From Mesostigma viride (taxonomy: Eukaryota; Streptophyta; Mesostigmatophyceae; Mesostigmatales; Mesostigmataceae), in assembly GCA_009746045.1 (NCBI GenBank), contig RPFO01000076.1, positions 2,926,420 through 2,990,419 of the forward strand: a stretch of 64,000 nucleotides of DNA. Reading direction: 5' to 3'. The stretch's first letter is position 1, and every line of letters starts with the position of its first letter. Under the pieces are notes generated by a model. That model did no database searches. It had not been told where the DNA came from and was given only the letters and a program-made list of their open reading frames with translations. Positions 21,301-31,204 of this stretch are shown here, in pieces. A program made the position numbers and the translations under genes.

Positions 21301-21509
21301 TGACGTGCCATTTTTTATTTTAGGAGTAAAACGTCAACGCTACGTGCGACTACATCCTTTTCAAAAAGTGGACAGCCCCGTCGTTTCGTGCAGCACGCGT
21401 GTGCATCTTCAAACCGGCTATTTTCCAGATAAATAGGTGTACGTTTATTCCAGATATAACCAGTAGTTAATCCCTGCTTAAGGCTGAACTCACAGGTCCG
21501 GGGAACAGC

Positions 21510-21670
21510 TGGTGCATGTGCGAACGGGTGTGCGAACGGGTGTGCGAACAGGCCGAGTCGGGCCGAGCTAATTATAGGACCGACCTGTTCGCACGGGCGT
21601 TCACAACTTGACCAACCTGTTCGCTGGGGTTGGCGAACGGGTGTGCGAACGGGTGTGCGAACAGCGTGTG
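21510..21670. repeat. GTGCGAACGGGT repeats
   Basis: Tandem and inverted copies of GTGCGAACGGGTGTGCGAAC at 21517-21550 and 21632-21662, with the inverted form GTTCGCACGGGCG between them. A fold-back structure is possible. Confidence 0.6.
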
Positions 21671-21884
21671 AACAGAGGCAGATGGCGCGAAACTGTGGAC
21701 TAGGCCACCAAATCACCTCGTTCTCGCGGGGAGCTAGGCGAGGCATGCGTATGGTGGTGGCTGGCAGCCATCAATTAATTAATTATGTGGTTATTGAAAC
21801 GTTGACTTCGTCTCGTGGGCACACACCGTGTAATTAGTAGGGTGGAAATGGGATGCATATGGGATGAATGACTGTCTAGCTTCT

Positions 21885-21975
21885 AGTCGCGAAGCCGCGG
21901 GACCCACGGCCGACTCGAACCCGCCTGGTTTTCTTATCATAGGCGGAGTCCTTCTAAACTAGCCGAAAAAAGGTG
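21885..21975 (-). other. tRNA-like (SINE-like) sequence
   Basis: On the minus strand GGCTAGTTTAGAAGGACT resembles an A box and GGCGGGTTCGAGTC a B box, but I cannot fold a proper anticodon arm, so this is a tRNA-derived relic rather than a tRNA gene. Confidence 0.35.
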
Positions 21976-23500
21976 AAGGCAGTCCTAGCCAGCAAGAGTT
22001 AGGCCCTGACAGCGCCTCGGATAGCAGCGCGGGCGACGTATCTTCTATGCAACCTGCGGCGGAAGGCGATTGCGGCGTCAATCAAATACGGCAGAACCAA
22101 CTTCAGCCGAGCTTGCTATAATCGTTCCGGCATCAACGTAAAAAATTCCATTCGTCAGATATTGCATGCTGGCGGTGCGGATAGGGAGACGCGGCCGTCC
22201 GACGGAAGGGCGGTGGATGTGTTGGTTTGCAGGAACTGTCACGTTGAATTCGACGCATGCTGTTCAACGATTCATGACGTTGGACGGTGGGTCAAACAAT
22301 TTTTCTGGAATGTTTTCAAGGCATCCTCCCTCTGCAACTCATCAATCATGCAGCCACATGTAGGCGACCTCGCCGTCCAATGTTTCGTCTCATAAGGTGC
22401 CATATCATGTCAGTCTTCTTTATAAAAACATCGCCGTCACATCTTTGCGACAATGGCCAGTGTGTCGAGGAGGATGGCGCTTAGCAAGCGATAATTTGAG
22501 GTAAAATCATTAGACACCTAGGTTCAGATGATTGTGTTATCTTGATATCAGGTGGCCTAAGCCTTAAACCATCTGGTATAATCCATCAGATCAATCATGC
22601 CCTGGGCAGCCCCTTGGCTTTCTTGCGGTGGCATGGTATGCCAACTAGGAATGAAGTGCCTTCCAGCCCAGTCAGTACACATATGGAGTGGGAGGGGTTG
22701 TATAAGAGGTGGAGGGGCTGTTGTGGCATGCATAGCTGAAGTGCACAGAATCTGGCCCTATACTAACATAAAATTGTGTGCGTGTATTCTCTTTTTCCTT
22801 CTTCGTTTTTTTAATTTCCCCCTAAAACCCTTTTTGGTTTGTTACCGTCTGTCTCCCTCCATGCAGGTCTTCCTACAGATAGCCACGCGGCTCCCGACAC
22901 ATCAGTGAGACAAGTATTCCTGGACGCATGGCGGTCCTACGTCGTGTGAGGACTACTAGTAGTGCACATCAGTCCGGCGCCACGGCTTGCACGCCCCGGT
23001 AATTCCCGCGCGAAAGTTGACGAAATTCGGTGCGCGCGTGCAATGTTGACTGAAATTCGGTGTGCACGGCTATGGTGACGCGAAAATTTATTGCAAGCTG
23101 ATTACGCAACCATTTTGGACGTTATTTCGCTTGTTCGGACGTTGATTACATAAGGAAAAGTATCGTACATTAAAAAACCTGAAAAACAGTTTCTTTTTTT
23201 TCTGCAGCGAGGGCACGTGGGCAGCAGGCGGGCGTTTTGCACACCAACCGGCCCGACCCGTGTGTGTGCAAGGTAAAACACAGACAGGAAAAACATGCTC
23301 TCGGCTGTCATGAACACATTCTACCAGTTCCTAACATCATTTCAAAGAAACCCAGCGATGGATTTCCCTTAATTTTGCGTTTCCGATTTTTACGCCCCTT
23401 CCGCGAAAAAGTGAGAATTATAGGAGCGCTGACAGGGGCAACACTGCATGTCGTGCTTTTAATCGCTTTTACGTCTTTTCTTGCAGCTATATTCTTGCAC
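21976..23500. other. Stretch without a supported gene
   Basis: Only short unconvincing ORFs. GTTGACGAAATTCGGTG and GTTGACTGAAATTCGGTG at 23015-23065 are a diverged direct repeat. Confidence 0.4.
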
Positions 23501-23501
23501 A

Positions 23502-23778
23502 CCTTCTCGGAACGCCTCCCCAGAGCATGCCGTCATGGTAAATATGACTTCCCTTGGGCGCAGCAACATCGCCCGGTGTTTATCCTGCGGGCGGGGCTTG
23601 CTGGCCCCGTCCGGAGTGTGCTCGGGGTGCGGGAAAAACCACAGCTACTGGTTTATAACGTCGACAACCCCCCATTTTCTGGTCATTAACCGGCGTATTC
23701 TTGTGGTTTAAGCTTCCGGCGACGGGCGAAAAGAGCTCTTACCATGACGGCATGCTCTGGGGAGGCGTTTCGAGAAGG
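23502..23778. repeat. Fold-back element with 40-bp inverted arms
   Basis: Arms 23502-23541 and 23739-23778 are reverse complements with one mismatch (core CGCCTCCCCAGAGCATGCCG). The 197-bp loop contains a small ORF with two CxxC pairs. No target duplication was seen outside the arms. Confidence 0.7.
23535..23711 (+). CDS. Small ORF with CxxC-CxxC zinc-ribbon-like motif
   Basis: 58 codons: MVNMTSLGRSN, then CLSCGRGLLAPSGVCSGCG. Two CxxC pairs 10 residues apart suggest a small zinc ribbon, possibly an exon of something larger. Its first codons lie in the left arm of the inverted repeat, so it may instead be chance coding. Function unknown. Confidence 0.25.
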   Translation: MVNMTSLGRSNIARCLSCGRGLLAPSGVCSGCGKNHSYWFITSTTPHFLVINRRILVV

Positions 23779-24028
23779 ACTGGGGCGGGCACTGGGCAGG
23801 CAAATTTACACGCGACAGTGCCCGCACGTCGCCTGCGCACCCCGGCGTACAAGGCAGAGCGCAGTGTTTCCCTCCTGGACGGCCCATCGCTGCCTTTGCC
23901 GGGCGGCATGTTGGGGAGGCGGCTCCTTCTTCTTTTCTTACCGCCCGTTTCATAGTTCATACCCCGTGAGTTTCCCAACGGAGGCGTGTTAATGATGAGC
24001 GGCTGCATGCATGAATGAACAGTTGTAT

Positions 24029-24648
24029 GAATGAGGGAGGGGGGAGGGAGGGAGGGAGGGAGGGAGGGAGGGAGGGAGGGAGGGAGGGAGGGAGGGAGGG
24101 AGGGAGGGAGGAGGGAGGGAGGGAGGGAGGGAGGGAGGAGGAGGGAGGGAGGGAGGAGGGAGGGAGGGAGGGAGGAGGGAGGGAGGAGGGAGGGAGGGAG
24201 GGGGAGGGAGGGAGGGAGGGAGGGAGGGAGGGAGGGAGGGAGGGAGGGAGGGAGGGAGGGAGGGAGGGAGGGAGGAGGGAGGGAGGGAGGGAGGGAGGGA
24301 GGGAGGGAGGGAGGGAGGGAGGGAGGGAGGAGGGAGGGAGGAGGAGGGAGGGAGGGAGGGAGGGAGGGAGGGAGGGAGGAGGGAGGGAGGGAGGGAGGGA
24401 GGGAGGGAGGGAGGGAGGGAGGGAGGGAGGGAGGGAGGAGGGAGGGAGGGAGGGAGGGAGGGAGGGAGGGAGGGAGGGAGGGAGGGAGGGAGGGAGGGAG
24501 GGAGGAGGAGGGAGGGAGGGAGGGAGGGAGGAGGGAGGGAGGGAGGGAGGGAGGGAGGAGGGGGGAGGGAGGGAGGGAGGGAGGGAGGGAGGGAGGGAGG
24601 GAGGGAGGGAGGGAGGGAGGGACGGAGGGACGGAGGGAGGGAGGGTAT
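24029..24648 (+). repeat. (GGGA)n microsatellite, about 620 bp
   Basis: Purine-only GGGA/GGA tract. Reverse-strand Ser/Pro-rich ORFs are artefacts of the repeat. Confidence 0.97.
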
Positions 24649-24651
24649 GAC

Positions 24652-24866
<215 letters not shown>

Positions 24867-25112
24867 CTACGTGTATGCATGGGTGGGTGGATACATGTGT
24901 ACGTGTGTGTGTGTGTGTGGGTGGGTAAGGGATCGATGTGTGTGTGTGTATGTGTGTGTGTGTGCGTCTCTGCTTAGGCGTTGGAGCACACGCATGCACT
25001 GGAGGAAGGGGGTGATGAAAACCCAGACCAACTGTCGCACCCACCCCTCCACCTTCACCAAGCGTAAGGCCAAGCGTGCCATGGGGGTAGGGTAGCTGAC
25101 GCAAGTCACCAA

Positions 25113-25248
25113 CGTCAGGGTGCTCACCAGGCTGGTGGATGAGAAGATGGGGGGCAGGGCCCTGTCAGATGCAGAGAAGAAGAAAAGGAAAAGGATGCAG
25201 CAGGGCCGTGAGAACGTGCCCCCGGGTGTGGCATTAGCCACTATATAG
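25113..25248 (+). CDS. Possible terminal exon or coding fragment, basic C terminus
   Basis: After an AG at 25117-25118 the frame reads [42 protein letters not shown] and stops at 25246-25248. The composition looks coding and contains a nuclear-localisation-type KKKRKR, but I cannot link it to other exons. It may be a mobile element relic. Confidence 0.25.
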
Positions 25249-25309
25249 CTAGCTAGCTGGCTAGAGCTGTGTGCGCATTGTACTATAGGCATGTGCCCCC
25301 AAGTATGCC

Positions 25310-25985
25310 TTCCTGCATTGTAAATATGATGCATAATGTAATGATGTGTTGTTTGGAACCTTCTGTACACCAAGGTGGAATGATTGCCATGAAACCCTTG
25401 GAAGAACAATAGAAAGCTGCTTTTTCTGTGGTATTTATGCTAGCATCTGTCACCAATTTGTTATCCAACCAGCCTGAAGCTTTGTGGGCAGGCTGCATGA
25501 GATGTGTTTCGAACATGTGCCAAGTTCCAGGTCCAACTGAGTTCATTTGATGTCATCATATATGCAAATGTGTGATGAAACCCTTGGAAAACCCTGAAAA
25601 ACTGCATTTTTGTGGTGTTTATGCTAGCATCTGTCACCAATTTGTCATCCAACCAGCCTGAAGCTTTGTGGGCAGGCTGCATGGGATGTGTTTCGAACAT
25701 GTGCCAAGTTCCACGCCCAACTGAGTTCATTTGGTGTCATTATATATGCATATGTGTGATGAAACCCTTGGAAAACCCTGAAAAACTGCATTTTGGGGGT
25801 ATTTATGCTAGCATCTGTCACCATTTTGTGATCCAACCAGCCTGAAACTTTGTGGGCATGCTGCATGGGATGTGTTTATAACATGTGCAAAGTTCCAGGC
25901 CCAACTGAGTTCATTTGATGTCATTATATACGCATACATGCCAGAAAGTGCTGAAAATTCGGTATTTTTATGCTAGCAAATGTCA
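25310..25985. repeat. 184-bp tandem satellite, about 3.5 units
   Basis: GCTAGCATCTGTCACCA recurs at 25439, 25623, 25807 and, diverged, 25971. Units contain GATGAAACCCTTGGAAAACC and CCAAGTTCCAGGCCCAACTG. Units are 85-95 percent alike by eye. Confidence 0.85.
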
Positions 25986-26767
25986 CCATGTTACCATGCT
26001 GCCGACTCCCAAAAAATTATTTGACCACATGCCACCATAAGATATCTGATTAGGCACCTTGGTGCCAAATTTGAGGCCAAGCTAATCATTAGCCTATCCT
26101 AGAATAATTTTCAGGGCATAAAAATGGCTTTTTGGAATGATGTGTGGTCTGAGAGGAAAGGCGCGAAGATCATGGGGGGGGGGTCTTTAGGAAGACATAA
26201 GTGGAAGGAGAGAGAATGGTGAACACAAAAGGGCTGACCGGGTGGTGGATGGAAAATAATAAAAGTTAAAACAAAAAATAAAAAGGGGATGAGAAGAAGA
26301 ATATACAAAAGGGACAAAGAGGTCATTGCTGGGATATGATAAGGCATTGGCAATACGTTGGGCTAAGGGTCAGGGGTTTCTAGTTCGTAGTTTGAGCACC
26401 CGTGGTTCCCAGGATCTCCATCCCAACAATCTGGGTCAAACGCCTCCTATATCCAGCTCACTCCAGTTCAAAGGTGGAAGGTGGAAGAGTGTATCAAGGA
26501 GACAACCAGAGATGGAAGAGTGTATTGTTTTATTGAGTCAGACAACTATTCATTTTATTAAGTGAGACAACCATTCATGGACGCAAGTAGTGAAAATAAA
26601 AAGAAAAGAAGAATGATAGATAAGTAGCACATGATAAGAACATTGTAAGATTACGTTAAAGTAAAGATAAAGAATGCCCAGGTCCCCAAGGACAATGAAC
26701 CCGCCTCCTGTTGTGGGGAAGAAGCCTACTTGCGCCTACATGGGAAGAATGGCCTAAGCGACCTAGG
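25986..26767. other. AT-richer stretch without a supported gene
   Basis: No credible ORF. A tRNA-like promoter pair may lie at 26330-26400 (GGGCTAAGGGTCAGG as A box, AGTTCGTAGTTTGAGC as B box), followed by a short tandem of GAGACAACCA/TTCATTTTATT at 26520-26580. Confidence 0.3.
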
Positions 26768-27235
26768 AATTAAATTAAATTAAATTAAATTATAACATGC
26801 CTCCGTTGGGAGATCATGTAGCACATATTCCTTGATGGATGGGTGGGGTGGAAGGAGCCGCGTAATCGAACTAACCTAACTCTAATCTAGCTAAGTCCTA
26901 CTAACTACCCTACTCATCAAAACGCCTCCTCCGCTTGGGGGGAGGTGGTTTGCCCACAGGGTCGGGCGTGTGAGCCTTGACAATCCGCTTCCACCGCGTC
27001 TTGTTCTGCATGGCGGTCCAAAGAAGGGAGAGAGAGTGGATGCGGTGTTCAAACTGGGCTGGGACCAGTAGGTCATCCAGCAACATCTGTACGTAGTTCG
27101 TGGCATGTTTCCCTACCTTTTTGGCAATGCCCTTGGGGCCAGGCCAGGTCAGAATGTGCCGCCCTGGCTGGCCAAGCCGCTGGGGGCCGGCCAGACCAAG
27201 GGCGGTGTCGACCTGGCTGGTGCGAGCAAGGTGTC
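26768..27235 (-). mobile_element. 5'-truncated LINE with (TTTAA)n tail
   Basis: Minus-strand element: end of ORF2, 3' UTR, a small hairpin (CTCCCAACGGAG), then a tail of about four AATTT units at 26768-26793. Its 5' side is cut off at 27235 by insertion of a Ty3/gypsy LTR. The last bases and tail match the plus-strand copy at 49921-50082. Confidence 0.8.
26910..27234 (-). pseudogene. LINE ORF2 C terminus
   Basis: Open for 108 codons to TAG at 26910-26912: LGQPGRHILTWPGPKGIAKK, VGKHATNYVQMLLDDLLVP, AQFEHRIHSLSLLW, NKTRWKRIVKAHTPD and RRRRFDE. The frame runs right into the LTR boundary, so the gypsy element entered a coding LINE. ORF2 identity is inferred from its place before the 3' UTR and tail; the RT core is missing. 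Confidence 0.65.
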
Positions 27236-27951
27236 TGTAACAAGCAAAAATGATTTGTTGTTACATCCCTTGTTTTGTGAACGTTTGGCGTTTATTTGAG
27301 GACTTTTGGATCAGTATTGAGAAAGTTATGAGATTTCTAAGGCGGAGGTACTTGGAACTTAGACTTTGTCAACCGACTGTCAGGAGCCCTCATTGGTCGT
27401 GGCCTGATCCACGTGGGGCTATAGTTTGTTGGTTGGTACTACCAAGTCTTAAATGACCCTTTGGGACTTGAGTGCTTACTACAGATTTGAGATCTCACGA
27501 ATAGATTCTGCCAGGCTGGTTGTGGTGTTGTTCTGTTTAGTGTGACTAGGATGGATACGAAGATCTTGTTGAGAATTCCATGATTCTGATTGGTTCCCTT
27601 CAGGCTAAGGTTGAGGCTAGCTCGACAATCACGTCGATATCATGGACGTGGGGTCGCCATTGTCACTACGTTGGTTTTGATCCATCATGGTATAATAAAG
27701 CTTGTCTTTGTTGTCCATTCATAAAGCTCTTTGGTACTAGACTACTTGCAGTTCCACAAAAGGCGTCTAGGGCACACGCTCGTCGTTGTGTCTACAAGGG
27801 GTTGTGGTTCCTTTAATCACGTCGCTGTGGAATCTTCACCTCAACGTTGCCTGCTGGATACTTGAAGTTCTGTGACCCAATAAAGCAACCCAGGTAAAAG
27901 ATCTTTCGTATGGACTATGGATGATGTTGATGATCATTTTTAGTCGTTACA
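27236..27951 (+). repeat. 5' LTR of second Ty3/gypsy element
   Basis: 716 bp from TGTAAC to GTTACA, followed at once by a primer-binding site. The first 30 bases form a hairpin (TGTAACAA ... TTGTTACA). The 5 bp before it are GTGTC. Confidence 0.85.
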
Positions 27952-27952
27952 T

Positions 27953-27964
27953 TGGTATCGGAGG
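27953..27964 (+). other. Primer-binding site
   Basis: TGGTATCGGAGG one base after the LTR, close to the initiator-Met tRNA type TGGTATCAGAGC used by plant-lineage Ty3 and Ty1 elements. Confidence 0.8.
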
Positions 27965-28189
27965 ATCTCTACTTCGGTGTTTCTCTTGAGGTCATAACCT
28001 TCCGGGTAGTACTGTCAATGTTGAAAAGATGTCTGCCATCCGGGAAGAATCATGGAGTTGCGGCAAACTTCAGGTGATACAGAGAGAGACACATCCTGAT
28101 GTGAATGTCTTGCTCTTTCTCACTGAAAGTCAGCCGTAACCGTGGTTCTACTAGGTAGACGATCGCGACTTCATGTGGTAGTATGAGTG

Positions 28190-29445
28190 CAGTGCTTCTA
28201 CTAAGGGTTTTTGTCATTCGTCAACTTGTTGACTATTTGCCTCGGCATTTCGTCAAATGGTTGACTATTTGCCTCGGCAATTCGTCAAACTGGTTGACTA
28301 TTTGCCGTGGCGCTTCGTCAACCCTGGGGGGGGGGGGGAGGAAGCTTTATTTCTTCATCGCTCACGCCTCACACACGCATGTCATGCATGTGGATAAAAC
28401 ACAATATCACTTGGTGGTTGTTGACAACTGCATTAAATACAGAATAATGACTAGTATCCTTCACAGCTAGGCCAGAGTCAAGTGTGCACACTGAGCACGA
28501 GGCCATTAAACAACCATCACGTCCTCCTCACTGATATCAACAGGCACTACTGTCACAGTTTTGTCCGAGCTTGGCCCAGAGCTGCCGTCATCATCGGCCT
28601 TGCTCCTTTCTGTCTGGGCCCCCTCCTCGCCAGATTCCTCCTCGACAGAGTTTGAGGCGCTGTCAGATGATGCTGACTGGCCGCCATCTTCCTCTTCCTG
28701 CGCATTAGACCCATCCTCTTCCTCACGCTCTACCCTCTTGCGTTTGTCGCGACCCTGCCTGCCCTCCTTTCCATCTAAACTGCGGCCTAGGTCGACGATA
28801 TTTTCCGTTTCTACAATTTCTCCAGCTTGCTTCTTAAACAGAGCATCTAAGGTGCTAGTCTTGAAACCTGCCAAACCGTTTTTCTTCGACATTCTCTAGC
28901 TCATGCAACACTACCTAAACATCGCCGCCGCCATTATCGAAACAATTTCGCATGCAATATTTTATCGCACATGAAAGTCGCCAGACGGCCTGAGGTCGTC
29001 ACGTAATTAATACCATGATTGCCCAGGGCGATTACAGGTCTTTACATGTAGGGATAATTTTTTCATGCCCTGGTCGGCTCAAGTCCTGCCTTGCTCGTCT
29101 TCAGTTTTGGTACCCGAGCATTGTTTTGAACCGTACTGACGTACTGTCTTTCCAAACCAACTCCAACTGCAGCGTACCTAGGATTCAGATGGTACGGGCT
29201 GACGGCCTGACGCCGCGCCGCTGGACCTTAGGTCTGGCCTTCAGGACTTAAATGGTTGACGAATACCCTAAACATTTCGTCAAACCGGTTGACGAACTTC
29301 GGAACATATTCGTCAATTGGTTGACGAATTGCCGAGTTGGTTGACGAATGTGGTTGACGAATTGCCCAAAATGGTTGACTATTTTACTACTATTTTCAAA
29401 ATTCGTCAACCGGTTGACGAAATAGTCCCGTTAGTAGAAGCACTG
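28190..29445. mobile_element. hAT-type element inserted at the gypsy gag start codon
   Basis: 1256 bp with terminal inverted repeats CAGTGCTTCTACTAA and an exact 8-bp target duplication TATGAGTG (28182-28189 and 29446-29453), the length typical of hAT. Both ends carry many subterminal copies of TTCGTCAAC and GTTGACGAA, often as palindromes, as expected for transposase-binding sites. It is too short to encode a full hAT transposase. Confidence 0.9.
28506..28892 (-). CDS. Small acidic ORF inside the hAT element
   Basis: 128 codons, ATG at 28892. MSKKNGLAGFKTSTLDALFK at the N terminus resembles a PCNA-interaction-type or hAT N-terminal STLDxFFK motif. It is followed by KRKR and a long acidic Ser/Glu/Asp-rich tail ending VDISEEDVMVV. 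Likely the leftover N terminus of a transposase or a captured host exon. No BED finger or RNase H-like core is present. Confidence 0.5.
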   Translation of the reverse strand: MSKKNGLAGFKTSTLDALFKKQAGEIVETENIVDLGRSLDGKEGRQGRDKRKRVEREEEDGSNAQEEEDGGQSASSDSASNSVEEESGEEGAQTERSKADDDGSSGPSSDKTVTVVPVDISEEDVMVV

Positions 29446-29446
29446 T

Positions 29447-31189
29447 ATGAGTGGTTCGAAGACACAATCACCTTTACACCCTATTGATTCAAGTACAAGA
29501 GATCCATTACCATCTCGTGAACTTATTACTAGGGCAGGTGCTGAGACAACTACTCTTACTCCACGGCGTCAACTTGATTTTAATCGTACTTCTATGTCTG
29601 AAGTGAGGCGGGCCTCGTTGTCTGTTGGGCCCAAGTTTTCCGTCATTGCATCTGGTCTACAACCAGGCGAGCCATCGCTAACCGGCGTGGGTCGAGGAGG
29701 GTCACTGTCGCCCAGGATCCCAAGCGCGCGAACGAAACCTGTGCCGAGTGCATCATCATCGTTTCTCTTTCCAGTTAATACCACGCCAGGACGAGACGGG
29801 ACCAGATTAGCAGCGGATCGCCTCTCAGCAGCTAAACTCAGGTTACAACAAGATGAACAACACGCAGCAATGTATAGAAAGATGGTGGAGGAGGTGGAAC
29901 ATGATGTGGGAAGACTTTGTCAGAGAATTGAGGAGGAGGAGACGGCCATGCGTGACATGGTTGCTGGAGTGGGGAGAGAGGCTCCTCGGTTGGGTGACAG
30001 AGGGGTTCTACCTTATCGTACCGCAGTTACTACGAGGAATGAGACTCAGGATAGCGATAGGCAGGATCCGGCGCAGACGACCTCGGTCACCTTCACCACG
30101 CCCGCCAGCGACGTCCCCGTGACCGTCACTATACCACCGCATCAAGGTTCCGCCCCACCATTTCCAAAAATCGAATCCGTAGATAAGCTGTGGCTTACTA
30201 ACCTAACCCATCGCAGCTTCGATCATTTTTCTACTCGATCTCAGGACGTGTTCGCTATCCACTTTGCCAACTACGGCAAGAGAGCGGAAGAACGACTTTC
30301 CCTGGACATCCAGAAGAAGATGGTTCGACAGCGAATGAGTGACAGTGCAGCCAACAGGTTCGATGAGTTTTTACGATCCACAGCAGGTAATACTTGCAAG
30401 GATTTGCCATCTCTCATGCTTTCATTTCGACGTTTTCAACTTCCCCAGGACCAGCTCCGTCTGGACCGGGACGCGTAGGCCAACTGTACCCAGGCAGGCC
30501 TGACGCTACCACAATACGTGGAGACGTTTACCAATCTGAGGGCCAAAATCCCCCAGTGATCTGATTCAGAGGCTCTTCACAGTTTCCTTCATGGGCTCTC
30601 CCCTCAAGTCAGGGTGGACATTGACAAGCATTTCTCCCCTTTCGACTATGTCGAGTGGAAGTGGGATACAGTGCTGTCTTATGCCCTTACGCTGTGTCGT
30701 GTGCCCGACTTTTCCCTTAAGTGGGAGCCCACTGCAGGCAACCAAGCATCTGCTGTCAAGAAGCCCATGAACCAGCTGAATGCTGTGATGGAGGAGCTTA
30801 ATGCAATGGAGCAATCCAAGGGTGCCCGCTGTTTCACCTGTGACCAGCTTGGGCACTTTGCACGGGATTGCCCCAAACGTGACCAGTTCCCTGCTGATAC
30901 TAGAGGCCCTCAGGGAGTGCTGCCCTTCACTGGGCCACCCAGTCTGCCTCCAAGAGTGAACCAGAGCGACCACAGGATGCAGCCTGGATTCAAGCCCAAC
31001 TTTCAGACGTCAGGCAGGGGACCCTTCCAGCCCAAGACCTTCAGCAGACAAGACCGTAGGAGGATGGTCAACGCCCTTTGGCACCTTCTGGCCGAGGAGG
31101 ACGAGGGAGATGGGGGAGAGGATGATCCAGATGAGCAGCAGGTGCAACCTTCAGTGGGGAGCTCGTCTTCAGATCAACCTGAGTCCTGA
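29447..31189 (+). pseudogene. Ty3/gypsy gag (second element)
   Basis: ATG at 29447, within the hAT target duplication. Ser/Thr-rich N terminus, coiled coil around EEVEHDVGRLCQRIEEEE, gag core (SFDHFSTRSQDVFAIHFANY ... SDSEALHSFLHGLSPQVRVD), and a CCHC knuckle CFTCDQLGHFARDC at 30829-30870. Two in-frame stops (30476-30478 TAG, 30557-30559 TGA) inactivate it. The frame ends at TGA 31187-31189, and pol follows in the same frame. Confidence 0.9.
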
Positions 31190-31204
31190 GCTGCCAAAAA
31201 ACTA

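Noticed and set aside
21885-21975. A genuine tRNA gene
   Set aside because: A- and B-box-like motifs are present, but no consistent anticodon stem and acceptor stem could be paired; the same holds for 43340-43425 and 57690-57766.
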